34,019 nucleotides of DNA from CAYZMH01 sp964479445 (GCA_964479445.1 CAYZMH010000025.1:1-34019); one strand, 5' to 3'; positions 16,191 through 25,945 are shown, counted from the first letter of the stretch. Numbers and translations: made by a program. The notes: generated by a model from the letters alone, not told the origin.

Positions 16191-19139
16191 CTACGCATGG
16201 GGAAAGTATTCTCTAATAGCGGCCATGAGTGATTCCTTGCTGATTGGCTTTGTAAGAAATTCATTGCAGCCTGCTTCCAGGGCCAACTTTTTGTCTCCCG
16301 GAGTTGAATATGCTGTTTGAGCAATGACGAGAATTTTCTCGTCGAAGGTCCTGATCTCCCGGACTACATCATGACCACTCATACCTGGGAGTTTGATATC
16401 GAGCAGCACCAGGTCTATTGACCGGTCATTGCGACACCTGTTCAATGCCTCTTCGCCGGTACGGGCATGCAGCAGGTGATAGGAACAAAAAGTATCTTCT
16501 TTGAGGAGTTCCTCGATGTAGAGATAATTCATCTCTTCATCCTCCACCACCAGGATGGTTGCCCGGTTCTTTTTTCGGGTCGTGCCGCTTCGCCCGGCCC
16601 TATCACCTCGTCTTTTTCCAGAAGCAGGTTTATAGGGTAGCCGTACACAGAATGTTGATCCGTCCCCCTTGGCAGATTCTATGGTGAGTGCTCCGCCCAA
16701 CAACTCAATATTTTCCTTAGCTATGGAGAGACCAATACCCAATCCACCGGTATGCCTGGTGAGCTCTGTTTCTTCCTGTACAAACCGTTCAAATATTTTT
16801 TCCTGGTTTTCCGGAGAGATCCCTATGCCTGTGTCTTTTACATAGAGGATTAACGTATTTTGATCCAGGGTATAACCAATCTCCACGAAACCTTCCGGGG
16901 TATATTTCAATGCATTCTCAACCAGGTTATTGATTACATTAAGCAGTTTTCCCCTATCGATCATAATGGTACTATCTGCATCAGATAATGCTTTATTCAG
17001 TTGCAGGTGCAGGTTGCGTTCTTTTGATTGAAGTTCAAAAACTGAAAACACTTCCATCATCAGATCATTGAGACACACTTCCGATTCATCCATGGTCACC
17101 TGTTTGGTCTCCAGTTCAGAAATCTTCAGGATGTCATCGATTACCCTCAGCAGCTGTTCACCACTATTACGAATGATCCGGATATAGTAATTGCGTTTAT
17201 CGTCTTCCAGATCAGGGTTCTCCAATAGCCGGGAAAACCCCATGATACCATTCATGGGAGTGCGTATCTCATGGGACATATTATTTAGAAAAACTGTTTT
17301 TAGCTGGTCACTTTTTTCTGCCTGTTCCTTGGCCAAAAGCACCTCCTCGTTTGTTTGCTGTAACTCTTCATTCAATGACTCATATTCCCTGTTTTTTTCC
17401 AGCAGATCATGTTCAGCCTGTTTCAGTTCGGTTACATCCATCACCGTGGAAACCATAGTATTCTGTTCCACCATAGGAATATTAACGGCATTAATAATAC
17501 GCTTCTGACCATCCTTTCGCGTGATGGTGATATTCTCCCAATGCATTTGTGCAGGGTCTCCCGAGTTCATATCCTTCATGATACGATTGGTAATCTCTTC
17601 CCGGTATTTTTTATCAGGATACACTTTGTTGAAAAAATTAGAAATATCTGTTAATTCTTCCTCCTGCCATCCATAGATCTCCGTAAATCTCTTATTCATA
17701 TATGTAGTGCTTCCCTCATTGAATTTATTAAGTGCCAATCCAATGGGAAGATTATCCAGTATGGTTTGAATAAACCTATTTTTCTGTTGCAGTTCCCTTA
17801 CATATTCTTTTCTATCTGTGATGTCCAGTAGAATAGCCATTATCTTTGGTTTTCCGTCTTTCTCCACGCGCCTCAAGCTGACCTGGGCATCGAACAGCGA
17901 TCCGTTCTTGCGTTTATGAACCCATTCAAAGGATTGCATCTTACCTGCCATCGCTTCATTAAGGTAACATATGGCCTTCTCCTTCGATGAAGAACCATCA
18001 GGCTGGGTTGGAGGAGAGAGATCATAGGGAGTCAATTTTTCCAGTTCTTCGGCTGAATATCCAAAGAGTTCTGAAGCCCTGGGGTTCGGATCACTCAATG
18101 TGTGGGGGTCTGCTATGAAAATGGCATAGGGAGCTGCTTCAAAATAGTGACGGTAAAGGGCCTCGCTTTCAAGAAGGGACTCCCGGGCCAGCCTGGTTTC
18201 CGTGATATCAAACACCATACCTATGAAAAGCTCGATATTCTCCTGCAGATTCCTGTGGGCAGCCACTACTAGATCCACCCATTTGATCCTTTCATCTTTC
18301 GTGATATATCGTTTTTCAACCCGGTAATACTCCCGCTCTTTCCGCTTTACTTCTTCAATCATTTCCTGCTCCTTTTCAAGGTCTTCCGGGTGTGTAAAAT
18401 CTGAAAAATTCTTTGAAATCAGCTCTTTTTTCCCGTAGCCCAACAGGTTTACAAATACCGGGTTCGCATCCATGATATTTCCATGCGGATCTGCCATAGC
18501 TATGCCGATATTCGCGTGCTTGATGATATCATTGACTTTGCGCTCACTGGCCGCAGCACGGGATTTTTCTTTCTGCAGGGATGCAAGGGTCTTCTCTTTC
18601 TCGGTATAATGAACCCGAAGCTCTTCCATTGTTTGATGCAACTCATTGAGGTGCTCTATATTTTCCATGGCAATCGCCGTGCTGTCTGCCAGGGATTGAA
18701 GAAACTCCATCTCTTCTGCTCCGGCACTCCTTTTATCGGCCCAATAAATACCAATAGCTCCAAGCGGATCTTCACTGCGGATCGGAACCATCGCCAGGCT
18801 TTTCACAAAAGTGGATTTATAAACATCCATGGGGATGCGGCCATCTGCTTCAATATCTTTAATAATTGCCGGCTTTCGATGTTGCATCACCCAGCCGCTG
18901 ATGCAACTTTCCTGCGGGAATCTCTTCCCTTTCCATAACGGGCTTATCGCGTCCTCATCCATGTAGTAACACCGGTCATTCTCTCTAAGGATAAAGGTAA
19001 CCCCGTCGGCCTCCGTGATCTTCCGGGCAGCATTTTTAACAATAGTTCTCATTGTTTCCAGGTCCCTGGCTAGAGAAAGCTCCTGGATGGTCTTAATGAG
19101 TAGTTTTGCCGGTTGATTCTCTGCGTCTTTTTTTCTCAT
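16191..19139 (-). CDS. Hybrid sensor histidine kinase/response regulator (GAF-PAS3-HisKA-HATPase-REC)
   Basis: The 982-aa protein has no signal peptide or membrane helix, so it is probably cytoplasmic. The order is: a GAF domain (~10-170, ending near DSTAIAMENIEHL), a coiled coil, three PAS domains (~205-320, 325-445, 450-570, with DITETR, DITDRK and DVTELK ends), and a second coiled coil. HisKA follows with NNMSHEIRTPMNGIMGF (phosphorylatable His at residue 623). HATPase_c has NLVENALKYTPEG, DTGIGIS and GGLGIGLSIAK. A C-terminal receiver has Asp914 in LLDIKLPGM and a TKP lysine motif. It would autophosphorylate and pass phosphate to its own receiver; no Hpt or output gene is adjacent. The input signal is unknown. 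Confidence 0.93.
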   Translation of the reverse strand: MRKKDAENQPAKLLIKTIQELSLARDLETMRTIVKNAARKITEADGVTFILRENDRCYYMDEDAISPLWKGKRFPQESCISGWVMQHRKPAIIKDIEADGRIPMDVYKSTFVKSLAMVPIRSEDPLGAIGIYWADKRSAGAEEMEFLQSLADSTAIAMENIEHLNELHQTMEELRVHYTEKEKTLASLQKEKSRAAASERKVNDIIKHANIGIAMADPHGNIMDANPVFVNLLGYGKKELISKNFSDFTHPEDLEKEQEMIEEVKRKEREYYRVEKRYITKDERIKWVDLVVAAHRNLQENIELFIGMVFDITETRLARESLLESEALYRHYFEAAPYAIFIADPHTLSDPNPRASELFGYSAEELEKLTPYDLSPPTQPDGSSSKEKAICYLNEAMAGKMQSFEWVHKRKNGSLFDAQVSLRRVEKDGKPKIMAILLDITDRKEYVRELQQKNRFIQTILDNLPIGLALNKFNEGSTTYMNKRFTEIYGWQEEELTDISNFFNKVYPDKKYREEITNRIMKDMNSGDPAQMHWENITITRKDGQKRIINAVNIPMVEQNTMVSTVMDVTELKQAEHDLLEKNREYESLNEELQQTNEEVLLAKEQAEKSDQLKTVFLNNMSHEIRTPMNGIMGFSRLLENPDLEDDKRNYYIRIIRNSGEQLLRVIDDILKISELETKQVTMDESEVCLNDLMMEVFSVFELQSKERNLHLQLNKALSDADSTIMIDRGKLLNVINNLVENALKYTPEGFVEIGYTLDQNTLILYVKDTGIGISPENQEKIFERFVQEETELTRHTGGLGIGLSIAKENIELLGGALTIESAKGDGSTFCVRLPYKPASGKRRGDRAGRSGTTRKKNRATILVVEDEEMNYLYIEELLKEDTFCSYHLLHARTGEEALNRCRNDRSIDLVLLDIKLPGMSGHDVVREIRTFDEKILVIAQTAYSTPGDKKLALEAGCNEFLTKPISKESLMAAIREYFPHA

Positions 19140-19393
19140 ATATCGTTGTTTACAGAGTAAAGGAGGGTCAAAATCAGCTGCGACGGTGAAAATCGTTTCA
19201 CCAGGAGGTTTTTAAGTTCATTATTAGGTAGTTGCAATATAATAAATAATGCCGAATACTCCCCATCCTCTGTATTTTTAAAATCAGGTTGCCCGGTATA
19301 TTTTTCTTTTTCCGTTAAGATCTTTTCAGCAGGTCGCCCGGAAATGGTATTCCATGGTAAAGGGTCTGACCAGGAAAAATGGTATCCGGACAC

Positions 19394-19966
19394 CTATGCA
19401 TCCATGAACTCTTCGCCCATGATACGAAACCTGTTTTTCCAGGCAGCAATGAAAGATACCAGCATAATTATAACCAGGATAATGCCCACCGAATATTTCA
19501 AAAATGTAAAGACATTCCGGAACCATACAGCCAGAGGCATTGTTACGGGGTATCCGGCGATGAGTATCATGATGCAGGCGTTCTCCAGTAAATCAAATGC
19601 GGATCCAATCGCCAGGGCATTGGCTCGTTGCCATCGGCTTTTCGAAGCGAAGCCCCGCCGCGTAAACCATGAAATCGTAAACCCGAAGAGCAGGCCATAC
19701 GCCAGGGGGAGGACCGTATCCCAGATAAGATGAAACCAGAACTGCAGGGATCTGCCCTGCGCTTCCCATCCATCAAGGATGGTATGGATCTGGATAGGGT
19801 CATAGAAAACCGGCGCATCCATGGATACCATGCTTTTTACATCGGGGTAATACCGGTACATGAGGGGCAGGACGATCGCAAACATCAGGATATTCAACAC
19901 AAGCAATCCCAGCATCCGTCTCGGATTGCTGTGCTTATGGAGGAATCGGGATATACTGCTAATCAT
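19394..19966 (-). CDS. Small integral membrane protein of unknown function
   Basis: The start chosen is the ATG at 19966 (MISSISRFLHKHSNPRRML). The frame continues to 20152, but the upstream 62 residues look non-coding. The product is 190 aa. Membrane segments are visible at LLVLNILMFAIVLPLMY, FWFHLIWDTVLPLAYGLLFGF, ALAIGSAFDLLENACIMILIAGY and YSVGIILVIIMLVSFIA. A conserved-looking FDLLEN sits in the third. A periplasmic loop follows the first helix (YYPDVKSMVSMDAPVFYDPIQI). I recognise no named family with confidence. It lies 254 bp upstream of the hybrid kinase and may or may not share its transcript. Confidence 0.65.
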   Translation of the reverse strand: MISSISRFLHKHSNPRRMLGLLVLNILMFAIVLPLMYRYYPDVKSMVSMDAPVFYDPIQIHTILDGWEAQGRSLQFWFHLIWDTVLPLAYGLLFGFTISWFTRRGFASKSRWQRANALAIGSAFDLLENACIMILIAGYPVTMPLAVWFRNVFTFLKYSVGIILVIIMLVSFIAAWKNRFRIMGEEFMDA

Positions 19967-20270
19967 GCGGCTCCGGTTTTCGGTCCGTAAAAACTCCTTC
20001 CTCTGATAGCCGATACATAAATGAAGAAAACATGCATTTCCTGAAAACAGGGACTGTGGTCTTCCACGGCTCAACTTAGAAACTAAATTAGAAAAAATAG
20101 TGAGATTGAGCAAGTCAGCGGGTTGATGTATCTCCTGCCCTGTCATTCGCATTCATTTTCAACCAACATTTCGGCAGGTGTGCTGTTATTACAATAGAAA
20201 CCGACAAGCTGGGCAGGGATTCAAAAGGCATACCCTGCATCCGGACCACAGCCTGTGAAACAGCTTTATT
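19967..20270. other. Divergent intergenic region (304 bp)
   Basis: This lies between the minus-strand membrane protein and the NADH dehydrogenase gene. It must carry both promoters, but I find no exact TTTG/TAnnTTTG pair on either strand. No stable hairpin or small gene stands out. Confidence 0.5.
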
Positions 20271-21626
20271 ATGACCCGGGAACAACTGGATTTAAATATA
20301 CCGAAAACCGACCTGCCCCGTGTGGTGATCGCCGGCGGTGGTTTCGGAGGGATCAACCTGGCCAGGAAACTGGTAAAAAACAGATTCCAGGTAGTGATGC
20401 TTGACCGCTATAACTACCACACCTTTCAGCCGCTGCTCTACCAGGTTGCGACGGCCGGACTGGAGCCGGATTCGGTGGCCGGACCGCTTCGAAAGGTCCT
20501 GCAAAATAACGACCGGTTCCATTTCCGGATGCTCAAGCTACTGGAGGTGGACCCGGAGAAGCAGCTAGTAAAAACCGTGGCCGGGAACCTGCACTTCGAC
20601 TACCTGGTGATTGCCACAGGGGCAAAGATCAACTACTTCAACATCGAAAGCATTGAGCAAAATGCATTTCCCCTCAAACAGATCACCCACGCCCTGGACC
20701 TTCGAAGCCACCTGTTTCAGCAGTTCGAGGAGGCATTGATTACCAGAGATCCGCAGAAGCAGAAAGAGATGATGAGCGTCACTGTCGTGGGTGCTGGTCC
20801 GACCGGGGTCGAACTGTGCGGGGCACTGGCCGAACTCCGTAATCATGTATTGCAGAAAGACTATCCCACTCTGGACCTGCAACAGATGGATATTACCCTG
20901 ATCGAGGGAGTGGACCGGGTATTGCCTGGTATGTCGGAAAAGACCAGCGAGAAAACCCGCACCTACCTGGAGAACATGGGGGTCACCATCCGGCTAAAGC
21001 GAATGACCAAAGGGTACGATGGAGAGACTGTAACCCTGGATACCGGGGAACAGATCCGGGCCGGCACGCTGATCTGGGCAGCCGGAGTGCAGGGGAACCT
21101 GGTGAAAGGCTTCAGTGAGAACAGCATCCACAAAGGACAGTACCTGGTGAATCGAATGAACCAGGTGATCAAGAAAAAAGAGGAGGAGATTCATTACCAG
21201 CACATATTCGCCCTGGGAGATGTAGCCTGGATGGAGCAGGAAGGTTATCCAGCAGGATTGCCCGGTGTGGCCCAGGTGGCCATTCAGCAGGGAAAGCACC
21301 TGGGTAAAAACCTCTCGTTCATTGCCCGCGAAAAAGGCCCGGTTCCGTTTACCTATAAAAATAAAGGGGTGCTGGCTACCGTGGGAAGGAACAAAGCTGT
21401 GGCAGACCTGCCGCGCATGCGCCTGGCCGGATTTGCCGGCTGGTTCGTCTGGATGCTGGTACACCTGCTTTTCCTGGTGGGATTCCGAAGCAAAGCGGTT
21501 GTTTTTGCCAACTGGATATGGAACTATTTCACCTTCGACCGTGGGATCCGCCTTATCCTGAGGCCGTCAAGCAAGAATAAGAACCTGATCAGCGAGGAGA
21601 TCACCGAAGCGATGCAGGCAGGTTAA
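20271..21626 (+). CDS. ndh: Type II NADH:quinone oxidoreductase (NDH-2)
   Basis: The 451-aa length is usual for NDH-2. An FAD-binding Rossmann motif, VVIAGGGFGGINLARK, starts at residue 18. YNYHTFQPLLYQVATAGLEPDSVA is the NDH-2 quinone-side signature. The NADH-binding motif VTVVGAGPTGVELCGALAEL starts at residue 170. IFALGDVAWMEQEGYP and GVAQVAIQQGKHLGKN close the FAD domain. The C-terminus has a hydrophobic anchor (FVWMLVHLLFLVGFRSK, FANWIWNYFTFDRG), so the protein sits on the inner face of the cytoplasmic membrane. It oxidises NADH and reduces menaquinone without pumping ions. Aconitase follows after 26 bp, so the two probably share a transcript. Confidence 0.94.
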   Translation: MTREQLDLNIPKTDLPRVVIAGGGFGGINLARKLVKNRFQVVMLDRYNYHTFQPLLYQVATAGLEPDSVAGPLRKVLQNNDRFHFRMLKLLEVDPEKQLVKTVAGNLHFDYLVIATGAKINYFNIESIEQNAFPLKQITHALDLRSHLFQQFEEALITRDPQKQKEMMSVTVVGAGPTGVELCGALAELRNHVLQKDYPTLDLQQMDITLIEGVDRVLPGMSEKTSEKTRTYLENMGVTIRLKRMTKGYDGETVTLDTGEQIRAGTLIWAAGVQGNLVKGFSENSIHKGQYLVNRMNQVIKKKEEEIHYQHIFALGDVAWMEQEGYPAGLPGVAQVAIQQGKHLGKNLSFIAREKGPVPFTYKNKGVLATVGRNKAVADLPRMRLAGFAGWFVWMLVHLLFLVGFRSKAVVFANWIWNYFTFDRGIRLILRPSSKNKNLISEEITEAMQAG

Positions 21627-21652
21627 TCCCTTAAAAAAAGAAGGATCACTAT

Positions 21653-23608
21653 ATGACCAATAAACGCAATGTAACGCAGAAACTAATTGAAGAACACCTG
21701 GTGAGCGGAGAGATGGCCCCCGGTAAAGAGATTGCCCTGAAGATTGACCACGTCCTGCAGCAGGATGCGACCGGTACCATGATCATGCTGGAGCTGGAAA
21801 AGATCGGCATTGAAAAAATATCCGTGGAGAAGGGTGTGCAATATGTAGATCATAACCTGCTCCAGGCCGATTACCGGAATGCCGACGACCACGCATTCCT
21901 GAAGTCGGCTGCATCCCGGTTCGGGTACTGGTTTAGCCGGCCCGGCAACGGAATCTCCCATGTGGTTCACATGGAGCGGTTCGGGAAACCCGGCCTCACC
22001 ATGATCGGATCCGACAGCCATACCTGCTCTGCAGGAAGTGCCGGGATGCTCGCCTTCGGGGCGGGCGGACTGGATGTGGCAACGGCGGCCGTGGGAGAAC
22101 CCTATCACATACGGATGCCGGAGATCGTAGGGGTGAAACTCACCGGGAAACTGCCCGACTGGGTAAGCGCCAAGGATATCATACTCGAGATGCTGCGCCG
22201 CTATGATGTAAAGGGCGGGGTGAATTGCATTTATGAATACTACGGGGACGGACTGAAGCACCTGAGTGCATGGGACCGCCACGTGATCGCCAACATGGGT
22301 GCCGAGCTGGGTGCCACTACCACCGTGTTTCCGTCGGATGACCGGACCCGGCAGTACCTGGCCCAGGAGCTGCGTGAAGAGGACTGGCAGGAGATCGTTG
22401 CCGATGATGGGGCGGAATACGACCGGTATGTCACCATCAACCTCTCCGAACTGGAGCCTCTTATCGCCACCCCGAGCAGTCCGGGTAACGTAGTCCCGGT
22501 ACGTGAAGTAGCCGGGAAAAAAATCGCCCAATCCGTCATCGGCTCCTCGGCCAACCCGGCCCTGCGCGATTTCTGGATGGTGGGCGAGATCGTGGCCGGA
22601 AAAATGATCGACCCGGAGGTGTCGCTGGATATCAATCCTTCATCCCGTCAGAAGATCGAGGCACTGAGCCGCATGGGAAGCATTGCCAACCTGATGCAGG
22701 CGGGTGCACGGTACCACCAGACCGGTTGCATGGGCTGCATCGGGATGGGACAGGCCCCGGCCAGTAATACCATCAGCCTTCGGACCATGCCCCGCAATTT
22801 CCCCGGCCGTTCCGGGACCCTGGACGACCGGGTTTACCTCTGCAGTCCGGAAACCGCCACCGTATCAGCCCTGAAAGGAGAAATTACCGATCCGCGCAAT
22901 ATGGCAAAAGAGATGGACTACCCCGTATACCCCGAACCCGAAGAGGGAGCGGTCAATAACCGGATGCTGATCGGTCCGCCCGACGACGGCACCGGCATCG
23001 AACTGAAAAAAGGTCCGAACATCAAAACCCTCCCCGATTTCGAGGCGATGCCCGACCGGTTCAGGGTACCGGTCATTCTTAAAATGGGGGACAACATCTC
23101 CACCGACGAGATCCTGAAAGCAGGCGCCGAAGTGCTGCCCCTGCGAAGCAACATCCAGGCGATCAGTCAGTATGCCTACCAGGTACTGGTGGACGACTTC
23201 CCGGCACGCGCATCCAAAAGCCACAAAGAGTCTGGCGGACACGTGGTGATCGGGGGCGACAACTATGCCCAGGGATCAAGCCGCGAACATGCCGCCCTGG
23301 CCCCGCGTTACCTTGGTCAGCATGCTGTCATCGCCAAAAGCTATGCACGTATCGGCTACCAGAACCTGGTTAATTTCGGGATCATCCCGCTCCTGTTTAC
23401 CGATCCGGCCGATTACGACCGCATCGATGAAAATGATGAACTGGCATTCCATGACCTGCGAAAGCAGATCGGTGAAGGAGAGAATGTGACGATACAGAAC
23501 CGGACACGCCACAGCGAGATAGAGCTTCGGTGCGAGCTATCCGAAAGACAGCGGGAAGTGCTGCTGGACGGGGGATTGTTAAACTATCTCAATAAGCGTA
23601 AGGGATAG
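21653..23608 (+). CDS. Aconitate hydratase (short, ~650-aa form)
   Basis: The 651-aa enzyme interconverts citrate and isocitrate in the TCA cycle. The [4Fe-4S] ligands are visible as Cys125 in GSDSHTCSAG and Cys359/Cys362 in TGCMGCIGMG. Other signatures are YVDHNLLQ (substrate side), the swivel-domain NISTDEILKAG and the active-site GGDNYAQGSSREHAALAPRYLG. The length is shorter than the ~750-aa mitochondrial-type or ~890-aa AcnA forms and fits the compact aconitases found in many anaerobes and Bacteroidota. 3-isopropylmalate and homoaconitate dehydratases are alternatives, but the single-chain fusion and the neighbouring NDH-2 favour aconitase. It is convergent with the 127-aa membrane protein gene. 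Confidence 0.9.
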   Translation: MTNKRNVTQKLIEEHLVSGEMAPGKEIALKIDHVLQQDATGTMIMLELEKIGIEKISVEKGVQYVDHNLLQADYRNADDHAFLKSAASRFGYWFSRPGNGISHVVHMERFGKPGLTMIGSDSHTCSAGSAGMLAFGAGGLDVATAAVGEPYHIRMPEIVGVKLTGKLPDWVSAKDIILEMLRRYDVKGGVNCIYEYYGDGLKHLSAWDRHVIANMGAELGATTTVFPSDDRTRQYLAQELREEDWQEIVADDGAEYDRYVTINLSELEPLIATPSSPGNVVPVREVAGKKIAQSVIGSSANPALRDFWMVGEIVAGKMIDPEVSLDINPSSRQKIEALSRMGSIANLMQAGARYHQTGCMGCIGMGQAPASNTISLRTMPRNFPGRSGTLDDRVYLCSPETATVSALKGEITDPRNMAKEMDYPVYPEPEEGAVNNRMLIGPPDDGTGIELKKGPNIKTLPDFEAMPDRFRVPVILKMGDNISTDEILKAGAEVLPLRSNIQAISQYAYQVLVDDFPARASKSHKESGGHVVIGGDNYAQGSSREHAALAPRYLGQHAVIAKSYARIGYQNLVNFGIIPLLFTDPADYDRIDENDELAFHDLRKQIGEGENVTIQNRTRHSEIELRCELSERQREVLLDGGLLNYLNKRKG

Positions 23609-23703
23609 GTAGCATTTTATAAGTTCCGGGGTCCGGCATACCTGCATGGGGTTTTCGCAGGAAGCATACCGGGGATGGTGCAGCGTAATGCATCCGTGTT
23701 CGA

Positions 23704-24087
23704 TCACTTGAGAAAGCTGCGCCTGGTTCCCCGCGTGGCGTTGGCTCCCTTGATGTTCCCTCCGCCCCAGGTAAGTCCTCCTTTTCGTTCGCGGAACGGG
23801 GAGGTGTTCATGTTCCACCCCTTTGCATTTGATTGTTCCCCGGAGCGGGTTTCATCCTCTTCCTTTTTCTCACTGATTTTGCCTTTGTAGGATTCGATGA
23901 TCTGCCGGATCCTGCGTTGCTGCCGCCTGCGGTCGACCAACACCAGCGGCAAAAACACCCCCGTCAGCAGGATGAGTCCGGTTACCAGGTACCCCCCGTT
24001 GTTGGAAAATTCGGCCATAATACCCACCAGGTAAACCACCACGAATAGTCCGCCGGCGATGCCTGAAATATATATCAATTTTCTCAT
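23704..24087 (-). CDS. Small membrane protein with glycine-rich basic C-terminal tail
   Basis: The 127-aa protein has two hydrophobic segments (LIYISGIAGGLFVVVYLVGI and YLVTGLILLTGVFLPLVLV), followed by a strongly basic helix (DRRRQQRRIRQIIESYKGK). A charged linker then leads to a distinctive tail: RKGGLTWGGGNIKGANA, then TRGTRRSFLK at the end. I do not recognise a named family. The tail looks like a conserved motif rather than random sequence. It lies 65 bp downstream of the LytTR response regulator on the same strand and may belong to that transcript. No enzymatic motif is seen. Confidence 0.6.
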   Translation of the reverse strand: MRKLIYISGIAGGLFVVVYLVGIMAEFSNNGGYLVTGLILLTGVFLPLVLVDRRRQQRRIRQIIESYKGKISEKKEEDETRSGEQSNAKGWNMNTSPFRERKGGLTWGGGNIKGANATRGTRRSFLK

Positions 24088-24152
24088 AGCTAAGATCAGT
24101 TAATTTCATTTAAAATGACTGTAAAAATCATCACCTGTCATGCCCCCATGCA

Positions 24153-24881
24153 TTATACGGAATGTTCGCCAGGATCCAGTCTCCGCGTCACCTGATCGCG
24201 GTAGCTGCGGCTGATGGGGATCTCCCGCCTTCCCACCTCCAGGTATTCGCTGGTAAAACTGTCGATGCACCCGATCGCCACGATAAAGGAGCGGTGTACC
24301 CGCAGGAATCCCGACGACGGCAACCGCGCTTCGATATTTGACAGGGTTTCCCGCGTCACCACCGTCCGGTCATCCAGGTGAATCTTCAGGTAATCACCCA
24401 GGCTCTCTATAACGGTAATCGCATCGTAGTCAACCCGGATCATCTTCCGGTCTGAACGCACAAAAAACGAGCTACCGGCATCATCCGTAATATCCGCGGG
24501 CTTAACCGAATGCGCCGGCACCTGCTCATCAAGGTATTTCGTGATCGCCTGCATCAGCCGCTCAAAGGAGATTGGTTTCAGCAGGTAATCCACCGCTCTC
24601 AGGTCGAATCCGTCCACCGCATACTCCCGGTAAGCCGTGGTAAAGATCACCTTTATATCCCTGGTTATCGAACGCGCAAATGAGAGTCCGGACACCCCCG
24701 GCATATTGATGTCCAGAAAAACAAGGTCCACCGCAGCGGAGTTGATCATGGAGAATGCATCCATGGCATTTTTGCAGCTTGCCACGATCTCCACCTGCGG
24801 AACCGATCCCAGGTGCTTCTCCAACACCTCCCTGGCCACCGGTTCATCGTCCACGATGAGACATCGTATCCGCTTTTTCAT
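24153..24881 (-). CDS. LytTR-family response regulator
   Basis: The 242-aa protein has a receiver domain (residues ~5-120: CLIVDDEP acidic pair, phospho-acceptor Asp57 in FLDINMPG, TTAY, LKP lysine) and a LytTR DNA-binding domain (~145-238: FFVRSDRKMIRVDYDAITVIES, GDYLKIHL, FLRVHRSFIVA, EIPISRSYRD). Phosphorylation by the adjacent LytS-type kinase is expected. LytTR domains bind pairs of short direct repeats. Its start overlaps the kinase stop by 4 bp (24878-24881), so the pair is translationally coupled. Confidence 0.93.
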   Translation of the reverse strand: MKKRIRCLIVDDEPVAREVLEKHLGSVPQVEIVASCKNAMDAFSMINSAAVDLVFLDINMPGVSGLSFARSITRDIKVIFTTAYREYAVDGFDLRAVDYLLKPISFERLMQAITKYLDEQVPAHSVKPADITDDAGSSFFVRSDRKMIRVDYDAITVIESLGDYLKIHLDDRTVVTRETLSNIEARLPSSGFLRVHRSFIVAIGCIDSFTSEYLEVGRREIPISRSYRDQVTRRLDPGEHSV

Positions 24882-25945
24882 TGCGTACCTCCCTCCAGTT
24901 TTTCAATTATTAAGTGCGCGGTATACCAGTTGCCCTCCTGGTTCGATTGCAAAGTATAATTTCCAGCGTAATGCAGCTCCAATCGCTTCCGGATATTTTC
25001 CAGTCCGATCCCCCCGCCCCGCTCTTCTGCCTCCTCCTCCAGGCAGGTATTCCTTATCCGGAAATCCATCCTTTCTCCTTCCGCCTCCAGTTTCATCCTC
25101 ACTTGCAGGAACCCGTCGATGATGCTGCCGTGTTTGAAGGCATTCTCCACGAAGGGCAACAGCAGCATGGGCGCCATCTGAATCTGCTCATCCACCTCCC
25201 CCACTTCCATATCCACCCTCAGGGAATCTTTAAAGCGGATCTTCTCCAACTCCATGTATTCCCTGATGTGCATGACCTCCTCGTTGAGGGCCACCTTCGG
25301 TTTGTCCACCCGGTAGAGGATGTAATCCAACAGGTTGGACAATTTCAGAATAACTTCCGGAGTGTGTTGTGACTGTTTCAGGGCAAAACCGTAGATGGTG
25401 TTCAGGGTGTTGAACAGAAAGTGGGGATGGATTTGCATCTTCAGGTAATGCAGCTCCTGCTCTTTTACCTGCAGCTGTGTTTCCAGGATCTTGCTCTGCA
25501 ACTCCCTGTTCCTGTGTTCGGTCTTAAAATTGTGGTTCAGCACCGTCACAAACCCCACCAGTCCGACCACCAGGTTGACCAGTATCAGGATAAAGAAAAA
25601 GTTCTTACTCATGGGCGGCATGATGGAGATATTGAAATCGAGCAAAAAGATCAAACACCCGTAGATGATCAGCACAATAAAATAGGCGATAAAGATCAGG
25701 GTATAGAAGCTGTAAAGTGCGAATTTCAGGTATTTCCGTTCGAAGAGGAACCGCGGGATCAGGAAGTAAACCGCGAAATAGGATGCAGCCATGGTCAGCG
25801 GCAATAAAAGACTGGATATCCAAAAGTTGTACACACGGTCTTCGGAATTGTAACTAAAGAAGTAGACAAAGAAGAACCACACTGCCGTCCAGAATGCCAG
25901 GTGCAGCAGGATCGTCCGGGTCACTTTAAATGCCTTCGACTCCAT
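24878..25945 (-). CDS. LytS-type membrane sensor histidine kinase (His_kinase family)
   Basis: The start chosen is the ATG at 25945 (MESKAFKVTRTIL); the frame extends 13 codons upstream but without support. The product is 355 aa. Four membrane segments occupy about residues 10-140 (LLHLAFWTAVWFFFVYFF, ISSLLLPLTMAASYFAVYF, LYSFYTLIFIAYFIVLIIYG, FFFILILVNLVVGLVGFV). A coiled coil leads to the His_kinase domain (PF06580) with LKMQIHPHFLFNTLN; the phosphorylatable His is residue 173. The ATPase part has LLLPFVENAFKHG and GGGIGLENIRKRLELHY. There is no large extracellular domain, so the signal is probably sensed in or near the membrane. It is coupled to the LytTR regulator and divergent from a TolQ-like gene. 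Confidence 0.92.
   Translation of the reverse strand: MESKAFKVTRTILLHLAFWTAVWFFFVYFFSYNSEDRVYNFWISSLLLPLTMAASYFAVYFLIPRFLFERKYLKFALYSFYTLIFIAYFIVLIIYGCLIFLLDFNISIMPPMSKNFFFILILVNLVVGLVGFVTVLNHNFKTEHRNRELQSKILETQLQVKEQELHYLKMQIHPHFLFNTLNTIYGFALKQSQHTPEVILKLSNLLDYILYRVDKPKVALNEEVMHIREYMELEKIRFKDSLRVDMEVGEVDEQIQMAPMLLLPFVENAFKHGSIIDGFLQVRMKLEAEGERMDFRIRNTCLEEEAEERGGGIGLENIRKRLELHYAGNYTLQSNQEGNWYTAHLIIEKLEGGTQ

Noticed and set aside
19136..19393. 85-codon minus-strand open frame between the membrane protein and the hybrid kinase, overlapping the kinase start by 4 bp
   Set aside because: The overlap with the kinase start is suggestive, but the frame begins at the very end of the neighbouring gene, has mixed composition and shows no recognisable motif. 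It is more likely leader DNA.
20134..20217. CCTGCCC and GGGCAGG inverted pair in the spacer before the NDH-2 gene
   Set aside because: Only 7 bp per arm and separated by about 70 bp, so it is not distinguishable from chance.
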